Below, piece after piece: positions 1 through 11,660 of a DNA stretch of 64,000 nt. The notes below the pieces were generated by a model, which worked only from the letters and a program-made list of their open reading frames with translations, was not told the DNA's origin and ran no database searches. A program made the position numbers and the translations under genes. The DNA comes from Amphibalanus amphitrite (Eukaryota > Arthropoda > Thecostraca > Balanomorpha > Balanidae). Position 1 is the first letter of the stretch, and the number at the start of each line of letters is the position of its first letter. The stretch covers positions 1-64,000 of the forward strand of contig NW_024882197.1 in NCBI RefSeq assembly GCF_019059575.1, given 5' to 3'.

Positions 1-104
1 CTCTCTCTCTCTCTCTATCTCTTCTCCTCGTCTCTCTCTGTCTCTCTGTCTCCCTCCCTCCCTCTCTCTCTCCTCCTCTCTCTCTCCTCTCTCTCTCTCT
101 CTCT

Positions 105-135
<31 letters not shown>

Positions 136-136
136 G
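1..136. repeat. CT-rich microsatellite
   Basis: Imperfect (CT)n / (TCTCC)n simple repeat running from the window edge to about base 136. It is almost pure pyrimidine on the plus strand. Confidence 0.95.
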
Positions 137-616
137 CTTATCTTTCTGTTTCCGTATTTCAATATTATTAATAATATTTCATGTTCTGCGCTCAATCACG
201 GCACTTTTAAACACAGTTCAAACGTATATCCTAATCCGTAAAGCACACTTGCTTTTCTCTAAGATGGACCACACTCAGACCAGATTATTTTTTCGAGGAC
301 AGCCGCAATATACGTTAGCTATTGGCGCCTCATGTCTTCAATATAAATAAGCCCGTTCAGTCGCAGCTTCCTACTGCCTACACACATGAACAGTTCGAAA
401 GTGGAAGCCACGTAAAACCTCTACGTTATTTACATTTCCTCATATCCCGCCAAAAGTCAATCAGCATTTTTTCCCTAGAAAGATAGTGCAATATAATGTC
501 ATAATGAGAATCGGTTGATGCAACCTTAGATAACCATCCATCACGAACTGAATTTTGTCCGATATCGGAGGAGTGAGGTCATATCGACTTTAACCAGTTC
601 ACCTGAGACTGTTCAG
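137..616. other. no recognisable feature
   Basis: Ordinary-composition sequence between the microsatellite and the first TTAA element. I see no coding potential or repeat structure in it. Confidence 0.5.
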
Positions 617-1543
617 TTAACCCGGCAGTTGCTGGGGTATTTCGCCACCCACCGTTTGCTGGGGGGGGGCGTTAAACGCCCCCAGCCGATAACTCGAGAA
701 CCAATAGGCGCAGCGAAACGCACGAGGCGGCAAACGAAAGAGCGCGACGAGACGCTTCAGATGAGTACTTAAAAGTTGAATTTTGAGGTCACAGGTCAGG
801 TCAAGGTCAAGTCATACACCGGAAATCGGGCTTTCAGTAGCATGGACTTCAGGACTTCGCAATGGGCGCCTCTCGTCATAAACTCTGTCAAAACGGTGCA
901 CAATCCATCATATAAGGCTTACAAGAGTGTCAGCTCCATGTAGGGGTCAGTCAAGCATAGTTCAGGGTCAAGGTCAGGTCAACCGGGTAGGCACATATCC
1001 CCGAAAATCAAAACTGATATTCGCAGCCTGTGACACATGTTTTATGAGTAATTTGGAGCGTAGAACACGATGGTGACATTTTTTTCTCATATGTGTACGA
1101 GTTTGGCTCAAAAAGTTCAATTTAAGAATTTCATGTATCATGGTCGTGAAGTAGTCACGAGAAATTGCCAAGATTCAGTTCAAGATTTTGGAAAATGCGG
1201 AACAATAATCAATAATCGAAGATAGCCATTAGATTGCTCATGGTATTGGCAGTCTAATGGCGTTTACGGCATGTCTGTATATCTATTCTGTGATTTTATA
1301 TGATTTTTTGAACATATGCCGTTTTTGGTCGAAATCTCAGAAATCATGACGTCACTAAAACCTCGATATCTCAAAAAATTTCCGACCGATTTTTTTAAAC
1401 TTTGTCACAATAAACTTCAATCAATTCCCTACAGGTACCAAAAATTTGGCGCGCCTGCGGCGCGCCGTTTTTATGCTATGGCCCGGCGAAAAAAGTGGGG
1501 GCGTTTAACGCCCCCCCCCCCCCCCCAGCAACTCGCGGGTTAA
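617..1543. mobile_element. TTAA-flanked piggyBac-like non-autonomous element, copy 1
   Basis: The element starts TTAACCCGGCAGTTGCTGGG and ends in the near reverse complement (CAGCAACTCGCGGGTTAA), so it has inverted termini inside a TTAA duplication. That is the hallmark of piggyBac-type insertion. Just inside each end lies a G-run, a palindromic core (CGTTAAACG left, CGTTTAACG right) and a C-run. The left end repeats its TTGCTGGGG motif about 35 bp further in. The interior has AGGTCA/AGGTCAAGGTCA hexamers near 785-815 and no transposase, so it would be mobilised in trans. ORFs crossing its ends are artefacts of the G/C runs. Confidence 0.8.
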
Positions 1544-2011
1544 GGATTAACAACTTTCCTTGCGAAGAGCAGAATGCTAATTTTCTTTTGCATCCTACGA
1601 CCACGGAAGCGTGTCCGACGTCCGTGTTTTGCCGTTTTTGTGTGCTAGGAATGCTGTGCCGCACGGTATTCGAGCCCTGCGGCACAGTCTACCTGCCAGG
1701 CGTTTGGATTTCGGCAGACTGTCAGGGTTCAATGAGGACTGATCACTGAGGAGAGATGAGTGAAGGGGGAGCTAACGAGTGAAGATTGCATTAGCTCCCA
1801 ATATTTGCAAATTGCAGAACGTCTCACTTATACTTATTGTGGCGTCGTCGTGTTATTATTCAGTGTTCATGGTATAGGTAAAAAGTGACTAAAAACTACC
1901 TAACTTTACTAAAAAGAGCCTCAGGCAGCATACGCGTATGTGTGTCCCGGTCATAACTAATGAAATCAGCCAGCGTGATTAACTAAAAATGACGTCAATG
2001 TCTGCTCTTAC

Positions 2012-2181
2012 CGATTGGCCGGCCACCAGGCACGTCTTCTTGCCTGAACAGCGGCTCCACACCAGCTGGTTCACCCGATAGTCACCAGGGGCGCTGGCAT
2101 CGGCGGCCGACAGGGCGGGACAGGGCAGCGTGGCGTTGTTTCCTGCCTTGACCGAGACCGGGGTCAAAGGTGAACAGAAGC
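2012..2181 (-). CDS. Ig-like V-type domain exon (internal, partial gene)
   Basis: Minus-strand exon of 170 bp with a pyrimidine-rich acceptor ending CACAG and a consensus donor (TCG then GTAAGAG). The acceptor is phase 1 and the donor phase 0. Its 56 full codons read as the first half of an immunoglobulin V-type domain: a VSVKAGNNATLPC strand with the first conserved Cys, then QLVWSR with the core Trp. This suggests an extracellular or secreted Ig-superfamily protein in which the second half of the domain lies on a further exon beyond the left edge. The phase matches the signal-peptide exon at 35704-35761. The Ig assignment rests on the G-x-x-A-T-L-P-C and V-W pattern; the subfamily cannot be named. 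Confidence 0.6.
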
Positions 2182-2770
2182 CTGTGAAAAGAGAGGATAG
2201 CATAGCTATAGAAAAACTGCTTTCAAAAAGTGAGAACTGTCAAATTTTAGCTTGCTAGTGATCATGCTGTTCAGTGTTCAATGCACAACGAGGTTTGTTG
2301 CATAGTGGTAAATCCTGTTTCCGTATTTTTTAGTCATATTTTGGCATTCATACAAGCTATTTATTTACATCAACTGCATAAAATGCTTACTTATTGACTA
2401 CCAGTGTTACACTGTTTGGCTGACAACAAACAGTCGGCTCCTTTTTAATTTGACACGGCCATTTAGGCATGGTCCTCGTCTCATAAGCGTCTCATCATAG
2501 TGGTCTCATAATCGTCAGCTCCAGACGGCCGATTGGATTCTGAATGTGCCGTTGAATCGTATTGGTGAAGAAGCTTCCAGCTTCTGTTGAATATTGGTGG
2601 CCGTGTCAATGAAGCAAACGTTGGGTATCTAAGTCGTTCTCGGTAAATACAAATTAAAATGGATTAATTGTTCAAGTGGACTCGCGCTGTTTTGAGAAGT
2701 AAAGCTAGATGTTAAGATGAGAGTAAAACGACTAATTACAGTGCTGATACCTGACTGAACAGCTTAGCAT
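2182..2770. other. intronic or intergenic sequence
   Basis: No coding potential or clear repeat seen. If the two-exon Ig gene model is right, this is the left end of its first intron. Confidence 0.4.
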
Positions 2771-3279
2771 ATTGACACTAGAGCACTTCATGGGCCGGAT
2801 AAATCCGTTATCCACGGATAAATCCGCGGACCGGATAGGATTGGATTCTAAATTTGTTAAAAAAGAACGGATATGGGCGGGCCGGATTTGGGAATTGAAG
2901 GTTGAACCCGGATCAAAACGGATCAAAATTTTGACATTCAACATTGAAGTTAAAATTGATACCTATTTTACCTATGTGGTGATTTTCATGTGGTTTTAGG
3001 TTTATAAGCATGGTTTTTGGAACCATGATGGTCTGTGAGATGTATGGCTGTCTGGTCCCTTAGATTGAATTTGTTAGTCCAGTTTTGGGTGAAACCAGTT
3101 ATTGGTGAAACGGATTATTACGGATATTTTTTGGAAGTTTGGCTGCAATACGGGCCATGGGTGGGCCGGATTCTGATATTCAAAGAAAGGCGGATAATGG
3201 GCGGATCTGGATATGACTTGCCGGATATGGGCCGGGCCGGATCCTAAAAAGCCTATCCGTGAAGTGCTCTAATTGACAC
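2771..3279. mobile_element. hAT-type MITE with 8-bp target-site duplication
   Basis: The 8-bp direct repeat ATTGACAC (2771-2778 and 3272-3279) flanks an element of 493 bp (2779-3271). Its termini are inverted: TAGAGCACTTCATGGGCCGG at the left, and CCGTGAAGTGCTCTA at the right. An 8-bp duplication with TAGAGCA-like ends is characteristic of hAT transposons. The interior is non-coding and rich in CCGGAT/GGATA words. Both duplications are perfect, so the insertion is fairly young. Confidence 0.85.
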
Positions 3280-3344
3280 ACAGTTTTTAGTAACTTTGAC
3301 TGCACCCGCGCATAACTGGGGTATTTTCCATAACACGGATGACT

Positions 3345-3492
3345 TGGGGGAGGGGGGCTCTATGAGTCCCCTATCCATATCCATATCCGGAACGGAGCAC
3401 CGTGCCGCCCTTGATTTTGCCATTTTAAACATTAGCCCCATGGGCGTTGCATGGAAAGAATATGACCAAAAGTCGGCAGTGCCCCCCCCCCT
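3345..3492. mobile_element. fragment of a dispersed hAT MITE family
   Basis: Shares the segment around AGCCCCATGGGCGTTGCATG and GGTCGGCAGTGCCCC-like words with 19223-19312 and with the complete element at 53695-53844. It is cut at its right side by the inverted-repeat element starting at 3493. Confidence 0.6.
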
Positions 3493-5471
3493 TACACTGT
3501 AAAAAATATTGACGAGCTATGTGTCAAAACAAGGGTCTCGAAACAGTCACCAGGTTGTCAATGCTTCCGGTACCTACCACTTGACTAGTTACCGCTTAGT
3601 TAGCTTACAGGCTGAGAACTATCCAGATCGTTATGATCCGGTATTGTAATGATACCCTAGGCGTACCTTTGTTTTGAAGTGCTGAATTAACTATCAAGGT
3701 TGTTTGACGTTTGTTTTCGCCTCAATCCGAAACGAGGAAGACCCTCATCAAATTATTAGGTGAAAGCCAGCCTCAGGATGATCAAAATACTAGGGGTAGT
3801 TTTGTCATAGTAATCTGTGAAGGTTGAGGAACAAGCCGTAGCAATGCACTCGTCACTAAACCAGCCTGAGATTATTCGCCAGGTAGCGGCTGCGTTTCCC
3901 TACTTGCTGAATCATGTTAGCAACTTTCCATTTCCAGACACTTTTTACGGCAAATAAATTGTTGGGTTATTTGGAAGGTGAATGACAATTTTATTTCTAT
4001 AAGTCAATACATTTGTATTTCCGATTGCCCTAAAACTTTTTTTTTAATCGTTTGCGGTAGGTTTTTATTGTTCGCAATAAAGTTGCGCACCTGTGAATCC
4101 TTCACTTAATGCGTTCCCGGCTTCCCGGCGCCAGCTGTTGCGCTGTGCCGTGCCGCGTTCGGTCGGGGGTGCGCGAGTCTGTGCAGTGCGAGTGTTTATC
4201 ACTGGGCAAACCTGTATCGTTTCCATTTGTGCAGTGTCTAGTTATGAAGAATTGCTTGCCGATATATGACCTGCAGTGATCGACGTTCTGATTCAATAAC
4301 TTGCCATAAGCCATTATTCTCAACCAAATCGCGCAGAGACGTTTGCAAAGTTGTCGAGGGGGGGGGGGCGAAACAAGAGCGATTTTAAATGAATTGCTCT
4401 CCATGCAGTGCAATAGGACTTAGGTTTAATTTTTCGAAAGTTGTGGAGCCGCCCCCGGTGTCCGGCCTGGCCAACTCTCTCAAGAACCGACAGCTAACGG
4501 AACACTGAAGTTTCACTACGACGATTTCCGCCAAAGTTATGAAGAAAGGGCAAGTGCAAGAAGTACAAAACTTCTCTTGGTAATCAAAACTTAGGTTTGG
4601 CAAATTCCAAACCCTAAGTCACTACAACTGTGGATATAAATAAGCTGGTTAATGACGGCCAAGCTCTGGCCAATCTGAGGTTCAGACCTATCATCAAGTT
4701 CATGAGGCAGCTGCGGTTGGGCGGCTCACGGGCTCCAGTGCATAGGCTCAGACAGGTACTCTACAAAATGTCGTCTGTGTTCTTAGGTTCAGATCTATCG
4801 ATAGGTATGTGCATGCTTCTGATTCTATTGATAACTGTAAACGGGCGCTGGAAGTGAAAGATTCGCTTGATATACGAAAGGTGCATTGCAAGAAAGCATA
4901 TTATTTCAGAAATACACTTTCATTTTATCTTGAGCGTTTTTGGAATGGGCCGGATGAATTCGTCATCAAACTGGTAAGGGATTTCGTTTGAAGACCACCG
5001 ATATTTAATAATATGATGGTCTTCAAACGAATTCGCTGGCAAATTCGATGACTGGATTGGGCGGCGTAGGATCTGCTGGTCATCTGACTATGGGTTGAGC
5101 AATACGTTAGTTTTGACCTAGTTTGAGCTTCATTCGTTAAGTAGGAACAAGACGATGCTTCTTTTGAGCATCGTCACTAAACAAGCCGCCCTCGTTTTGA
5201 CATTGTTTTTCGTTATTATTGTTACTAGGTACTTTGTTATCATACACAGCATTAACGAGGACCTGCTTCCAAAACAAGGCAGAAACGCTCCAGCTATTTT
5301 TGGGACGTGGTAAAAACTAACCGACACCTGGTAACTGTCATCTGACGAACACAAAACAAGCCAGGGACTCGCAGCGTGTGTCAAAAGTAGGATGCAAAAC
5401 TAGTCTGTACCCCCGACATTTAGCGTTGAGAATCATTTGACGAGGGGCTAGTCAATATTTTTTACAGTGTA
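3493..5471. mobile_element. DNA transposon relic with ACACTGTAAAAAATATTGAC termini
   Basis: A ~25-bp terminal inverted repeat lies at 3493-3517 and, reversed, at 5447-5471; about 24 of 25 bases match. Weaker inverted similarity continues inward (AGTCACCAGGTTGTC against AGTTACCAGGTGTC). The 1.98-kb element has no intact transposase and is probably non-autonomous or decayed. No clear target duplication was found, so the superfamily is not assigned. Confidence 0.6.
4983..5031. repeat. perfect 15-bp-arm hairpin
   Basis: TTCGTTTGAAGACCA at 4983-4997 is exactly complemented by TGGTCTTCAAACGAA at 5017-5031, with a 19-bp AT-rich loop. It lies inside the 3493-5471 element. Confidence 0.8.
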
Positions 5472-5865
5472 GTTGAAGTTGCTCCGCCGCTACTGTCTCT
5501 ATCTCCGAAACTACTGGGCTGATGGTCAAAATTTAAACGTCATTTGATAGCTCTGGAAGAAATGTCCTGCGGAACTTAATTTCATTGACCTTGAGTTCAA
5601 CGATGACGTTACAGGTCAGGTCTAGGTAAAAACTATCAACATTTTGGCTTGTTCACCATTTGGGTTTTGGCCGCCGGCTATAGCAAACCGGATCAGGATC
5701 ATGTTTTGTTTACACACTCATGAATATATGCCTAAGATACCCTGAGCTTACCGAACTTGTATTTCAAAATTTTCAGGTCAAGGCCAGGTCATACTAGGTC
5801 ACGGAAACTTTATATTACGCATCGGTCACGTGGCAATGTTTTATGGTCCATTCCGGCCATATCCG
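5472..5865. mobile_element. decayed interior of a TTAA-type element
   Basis: Contains CTCCGAAACTACTGGGCTGA followed by a GTCAAAATT-type stretch that closely resembles the interior at 12241-12310, and several AGGTCA hexamers. No termini survive. Confidence 0.4.
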
Positions 5866-6921
5866 AAGGTTGGGACTTTTCAATTAGACAATCACTATGA
5901 AAAGCACGTGCCACGTGCAAACGTGTTTGATGGGGGAACCTCCGGGAAAATCCGACATTGGCCAACTTGGGGTCCTATGGCTCCAAAACCACTCCACCTA
6001 GCGACACCAAATCAGTGCAGCCGGTGAGCAGATGAGCCCAGCTTGTAGCACTGGTGGTCACGTGGCGCATGTGCTATTGCACGTGCCGTGGCACGGGGTC
6101 ACTTTTTGTGCTTAAATATACTTGCATTGTGAAATGCAAGGAATGGGGGAAATAGCCGCCAGGCCGTCAGTTTTTATGATAGGGTCGATCTGAAAACGGG
6201 TGTAGGCACATAATGAAGGGGGCTAAAAAACTGCTATCTCGGATTTTTTGTAAAATGAAAAATTCAAAATTCTGAGGAAATTATATATTCGAAAGGTGAA
6301 ATTTCCCTAAATTTTCCCGTTTTTCGAGTTTAGCCGTCCACTGTTCAGGGACGGTGACACCGGCCGGGGTCATCTTTTACATGCTGATGGCCACGTCGAT
6401 GGGTCATCACGTGGCGTGAACGGTGAAGCTATCAAAGGTCCGGCACGTGCCACGTAGCCACGTGTTTGAGTCGCTTACCTCCCAGATTATCGTGTGTTTG
6501 CCGATTTGTGGCCTTATAGCACCAAAACAGCACAAGCCAGGAACACTGAAATGGTGCAATCAGTGAGGGGAGAAGTCCTGCTTGCACCACCGGTGGTCAC
6601 GTGGCACACGTGCAAATCTGGGCACCTCCGTTGCGGAGATATTTTATAGTGAAATATTCAAATGTACATAACTTTGTAAGTTTAAGTCCGATTGGGCTAG
6701 AATTTGGTGGGTGGATGAATTGTTAAGCGACATGAACGAATGCGCCATGCTTGTTGCAGTGCGCCACGTTTGTCTCAAGGCGCCATTTTTGCCGCAAAGC
6801 GCAGAATGTGCGTAACTTTGTCGAACATTGGACGATTAGAATGCGCTGTAATTAAGGGATGGCTGCTTAAACGGCAGATATGAATGCACCACATTTGCCG
6901 CAGGGCGCCATATTTGTCTTA

Positions 6922-7611
6922 ATGCGTCAGTGTTTGCGTTTTGCCTACGGCGGACGTTTTTTGCGGCGGTGTTTGCGTTTTTCGGGGTTTGCGTTTGACG
7001 GCGGGCGGCCGTTTTTGCGTTTTTGGCGGTGTTTGCGTTTGTCGGCGGGCGGCCGTTTTTTTGCTGCGGTTGGTGGCGGGCGTGCGGGCGTTGCGGGCGT
7101 TTTTTGCGGCGGTGTTTGCGTTTTTTGCGGTTTTTGTGTTTGGCGGCGGGCGGGCGATGCGGGTGTTTTTGCGGTGTTTGCGTTTGGCGGCGGGCGGCCG
7201 TTTTAGCGGCGGTTTGCGGTGGGCGGCCGTTTCTTTGCTGCGTTTTGCGGTTTGCGGCGGGCGGCCGTTTTTTGCGGCGTTTTTGTGGTTTGCGGCGGGC
7301 GGCTTTTTTGCGGCGTTTTGTGGTTGCCGGCGGCCGGGCGTTATTTGCGTTGTTGCGGTTTGCGGCGGGCGGCCGTTTTTTTGCGGCGTTTCGCCGTCGG
7401 CGGCGGGCGATGCGAGCGTTTTTTTGTGGCGGCGGTGTTTGCGATTTTGCGGTATTTGCGTTTTGCGGCGGAGGGCGTATTTTGCGGCGTTTTTTGCGTT
7501 TTTCTGCGGTTTTCGGCGGGCGGGCGATTGTTTTTTTTTGCGAAATTTGCGTTTGCGTTTTGGGCATTTGTTTTGCGGTGTTTGCGTTTGGCGGCGGGCG
7601 GGCGGTTTTTC
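6922..7611. repeat. G/T-rich minisatellite, unit 1
   Basis: Degenerate tandem repeat built from GCGGCGGGCGGCCGTTTTTT and TTTGCGGTTTGCG words. The plus strand is almost free of A. It is open in several frames on both strands (Gly/Ala/Arg/Phe on plus, Arg/Pro/Lys/Asn on minus), but these frames are composition artefacts. Confidence 0.9.
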
Positions 7612-7745
7612 ACAATTAAAGTCCCAACCTTCGGATCCGCAGAGCTGTTCGACAAGCGCTGCCCGGGCCTATCCGAAGGTTGGGACTTTTCAATTAGACA
7701 ATCACTATTCTTTAGAATTGTGATTTTCTATTGAAAATCCCAACC
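7612..7745. repeat. inverted repeat and hairpin at the minisatellite edge
   Basis: AGTCCCAACCTTCGGAT (from about 7620) is inverted at about 7673-7690 (ATCCGAAGGTTGGGACT). The second copy also pairs with AAAATCCCAACC near 7733-7744, around AATCACTATTCTTTAGAATT. Together they make an imperfect hairpin of about 70 nt. Confidence 0.7.
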
Positions 7746-9267
7746 TGAGCTACCTCTCTAGGGGGGTGTTTAGCGTTTCTGCCGCGATTTTGGACATTTT
7801 GACAGGGAAGAAAACGGCACGGTAGAATTTCTTGCCATTTTCAGCGTTTGGTCCCGTGTGGGGGAGCTACCTTCTGGCAAAGTTGCAAAAAATATAATTG
7901 ACACGTTTTGGGGTAATCGGCACGTGCATTTTCCCATAGGGTTAACATGGGGAAAAATTTAAAATTCGATTTGCGCAAAAACTCCACGTTAGAAATGAAT
8001 TATATTTTTAGGGTCGAATCTCGGGCCGGGACCCCACCTCATGGTGGTAATTATTTAAAATATAAATGACAAAATTTCGGGTAATCGGGACGGATAGTTA
8101 CCCCATGTTGAGCCTATGGCAATTTCGAAAAATTATATTCAAATCGATTTTGCAAAAAATTTCCACGTTAGATTTTGAAAATGTTCCAATATGTTGTGCC
8201 CCGGGGTGTCGGCTACCACATGATATGGGTCAGATATGGGGCGATTGAAAAGCACGTGCCACGTGCAAACGTGTTTGATGGGGGAACCTCCGGGAAAATC
8301 CGACATTGGCCAACTGGGGGTCCTATAGCGTGGAAACCACTCTACCTAGCGACACCAAATCAACGCAGCCGGTGAGCAGATGAGTCCAGATTGTCGCACT
8401 AGTGGTCACGTGGCGCACGTGCTATTGCACGTGCCGTGGCACGGGGTCAATTTTGGTGCTTAAATATACTAGCATTGTGAAATGCAAGGAATGGGGGAAA
8501 TAGCCGTCAGACCGTCAGTTTTTATGATAGGGTCGATCTGAAAACGGGTATGGACACAGAATGAAGGGGGCTAGAAAACTGCTATCTCGGATTTTTTGTA
8601 AAATGAAAAATTTAAAATTCTAGGGAAATAATATATTCGAAAGGTGAAATTTCCCTAAATTTTCCCGTTTTTCAAGTTTAGCCGTCCACTGTTCAGAGAC
8701 GGTGACACCGGCCGGGGTCATCTTTTACATGCCGATGGCCACTTGTATTGGTCATGACGTGGCGTGAGCCGTTAAGCTGTCAGAGGTCCGGCACGTGCCA
8801 CGTGGCCACGTGTTTGAGCCAAGTACCTCCCACATATTGGTGTTTTGGCCAACTTGTGGCCGTATAGCGTGGAAACAGAATGAGCCAAGAACACTAAATT
8901 GGGTCAGTCGGTGAGGGGACAAGTCCTGTTTACGCCACCGGTGGTCACGTGGCACACGTGCAAATCTGGGCACCTCCGTTGCGGAGATATTTTATAGTGA
9001 AATATTCAAATAAACATAACTTTGTCAGTTTATGTCCGATTGGGCTAGAATTTGATGGGTGGACGAATTGTTAAGCGACAGGAACGAATGCGCCAAGTTT
9101 GTTGCAGTGCGCCACGTTTGTCTCAAAGCGCCATTTTTGCCGCAAAGCGCAGAATGTGCGTAACTTTGTCGAACATGGGACGATTAGGATGCGCTGATGG
9201 AGGGTTGGTTGCTTAAACAGCAGATATGAATGCACCACACTTGCCGCAAGGCGCCATATTTGTCTTA

Positions 9268-10011
9268 ATGCGTCAGTGTTTGCGTTTTGCGGACGGCGTG
9301 TGTTTTTTTTGCGGCGGTGTTTGCGTTTTTTTTGTGTTTGCGTTTGGCGGCGGGCGGCCGTTTTTGCGTTTTTTTTTTGTGGTGTTTGCGTTTCGCGGCG
9401 GGCGGCCGTTTTTTGCGGCGGTTTGCGGTTGGCGGCGGGCGGGCGTGCGGTGCGGGCGTTTTTTCGGCGGTATTTGCGTTTTTTTGCGGTTTTTGCGTTT
9501 GGCGGCGGGCGGGCGGGCGATGCGGGTCTTTTGCGGTGTTTGCGTTTGGCGGCGGACGGCCGTTTAAGCGGCGGTTTGCGGTGGGCGGCCGTTTTTTGCG
9601 GCGTTTTGCGGTTTGCGGCGAGCGGTCGTTTTTTGCGGCGTTTTGCGGTTTGCGGCGGGCGGCCGTTTTTTGCAGCGTTTTTTGTGGTTTGCGGCGGGCG
9701 GCCGTTTTTTACGGCGCTTTGCGGTTGCCGGCGGCCGGGCGTTATTTGCGTTGTTGCGGTTTGCGGCGGGCGGCCGTTTTTTGCGGCGTTTCGCCGTTGA
9801 CGGCGGGCGATGCGGGCGTTTTTTGTGGCGGCGGTGTTTGCGTTTTTTGCGGTGTTTGCGTTTTGCGGCGGACGGGCGTTTTTTGCGGCGTTTTTTGCGT
9901 TTTTTTCTGCGGTTTTCGGCGGGCGGTTGATTGTTTTTTGCGAAGTTTGCTTTTGCGTTTTGGGCGTGCGTTTGGCGGTGTTTGCGTTTGGCGGCGGGCG
10001 GGCGGTTTTTC
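9268..10011. repeat. G/T-rich minisatellite, unit 2
   Basis: Second array of the same family, slightly longer and with longer T-runs. Flanking sequence on both sides matches unit 1, so it was duplicated as part of the macrosatellite. Confidence 0.9.
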
Positions 10012-10212
10012 ACAATTAAAGTCCCAACCTTCGGATCCGCAGAGCTGTTCGACAAGCGCTGCCTGGGCCTATCCGAAGGTTGGGACTTTTCAATTAGACA
10101 ATCACTATTCTTTAGAATTATGATTTTCTATTGATATCCGAAGGTTGGGACTTTTCAATTAAGAACAATCACTATTCTTTAGAATTGTGATTTTCTATTG
10201 AAAATCCCAACC
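10012..10212. repeat. hairpin segment with internal tandem duplication
   Basis: Homologous to 7612-7745. The stretch beginning ATCCGAAGGTTGGGAC occurs twice in tandem (about 10072 and 10136), a ~65-bp duplication not present in unit 1. Confidence 0.75.
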
Positions 10213-11660
10213 TGAGCTACCTCTCTAGGGGGACATTTGCGTTTCTGTCGGAAATTGGGTCATTTTGATCGCCGCCGAAACGGCACGGTAGAATTTCTTG
10301 CCATTTTCAGCGTTTGGTCCCGTATCGGGGAGCTACCTTCTGGCAAAGTTGCAAAAAATATAATTGACACGTTTTGGGGTAATCGGCACGTGCATTTTCC
10401 CATAGGGTTAACATGGGGAAAAATTTAAAATGCGATTTGCGGAAAAACTCCACGTTAGAAATGGATTATATTTTTAGGGTCGATTCTCGGGCCGGGACCC
10501 CACCTCATGGTGGTAAGCATTTAAAATATAAATGACAAAATTTCGGGTAATCGGGACGGACAGTTACCCCATGTTGAGCCTATGGCGAATTCGAAAAATT
10601 ATTTTCAATTCGATTTTGCAAAAAATTTCCACGTTAGATTTTGAAAATGTTCCAATATGTTGTGCCCCAGGGTGTCGGCTACCACGTGGTATGGGTCAGA
10701 TATGGGGCGATTGAAAAGCACGTGCCACGTGCAAACGTGTTTGATGGGGTAACCTCCGGGAAAATCCGACATTGACCAACTGGGGGTCCTATGGCGTGGA
10801 AACGACTTCATCTAGCGACACCAAATCAGTGCAGCCGGTGAGCAGATGAGTCCAGCTTGTAGCACTGGTGGTCATGTGGCGCACGTGCTATTGCACGTGC
10901 CGTGGCACGGGGTCAATTTTTGTTCTTAAATACACTCGCATTGTGAAATGCAAGGAATGGGGGAAATAGCCGTCAGGCCGTCAGTTTTTATGATAGAGTC
11001 GATCTGAAAACGGGTATGGACACATAATGAAGGGGACTAGGAAACTGCTATCTCGGATTTTTTTTGTAAAATGAAAGATTTAAACTTCTGGGGAAATTAT
11101 ATATTCGAAAGGTGAAATTTCCCTAAATTTTCCCGTTTTTCGAGTTTAGCCGTCCACTGTTCAGAGACGGTGACACCGGCCGGGGTCATCTTTTATATGC
11201 TGATGGCCACGTCGATGGGTCATTACGTGGCGTGAACGGTGAAGCTGTCACAGGTCCGGCACGTGCCACGTGGCCACGTGTTTGAGTCGAGTACCTCCCA
11301 GATTATCGTGTGTTTGCCGACTTGTGGCCTTATAGCACGAAAACAGCACCAGTCAGGAAGCCTAAAATAGTTCAACCGGCGAGGGGACAAGTCCTGCTTA
11401 CACCACCAGTGGTCACGTGGCACACGTGCGAAGATGGGCACCTTCGTGGCGGAGATATTTCATAGCGAAATATGCATAACTTTGTCAAATATGGTCCGAT
11501 TGGACTAGATTTTGGTGGATGGATGCATTATTAAGCAACAAGGACAACTGCACCGCATTTGCTGCAATGCGCCACATTTGTCACAATGCGCCATTTTCGC
11601 CGCAAGTCGATAAGTGTCCATAACTTTGTCGAACATGGTCCGATTAGGATGCGATTTGGC

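Larger units (their letters stand above)
5866..11660. repeat. ~2.4-kb macrosatellite, two full units and a partial third
   Basis: The same sequence recurs at anchors 5899, 8247 and 10713 (GAAAAGCACGTGCCACGTGC), giving periods of 2348 and 2466 bp. Each unit runs through CACGTG-rich spacer, a G/T-rich minisatellite, a hairpin sequence and an AT-rich segment. Unit 3 stops near 11660, before the minisatellite. Units differ by scattered substitutions and in minisatellite length; unit 2 also carries a duplicated hairpin segment. No conserved coding frame was found. Confidence 0.85.

Noticed and set aside
6836-7723. Long overlapping ORFs on both strands of the G/T-rich arrays (also 9226-10123 and 33095-33976)
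   Set aside because: The frames are open only because the repeat contains almost no A on one strand. Products are low-complexity (Gly/Ala/Arg/Phe or Arg/Pro/Lys), and several frames are open at once.
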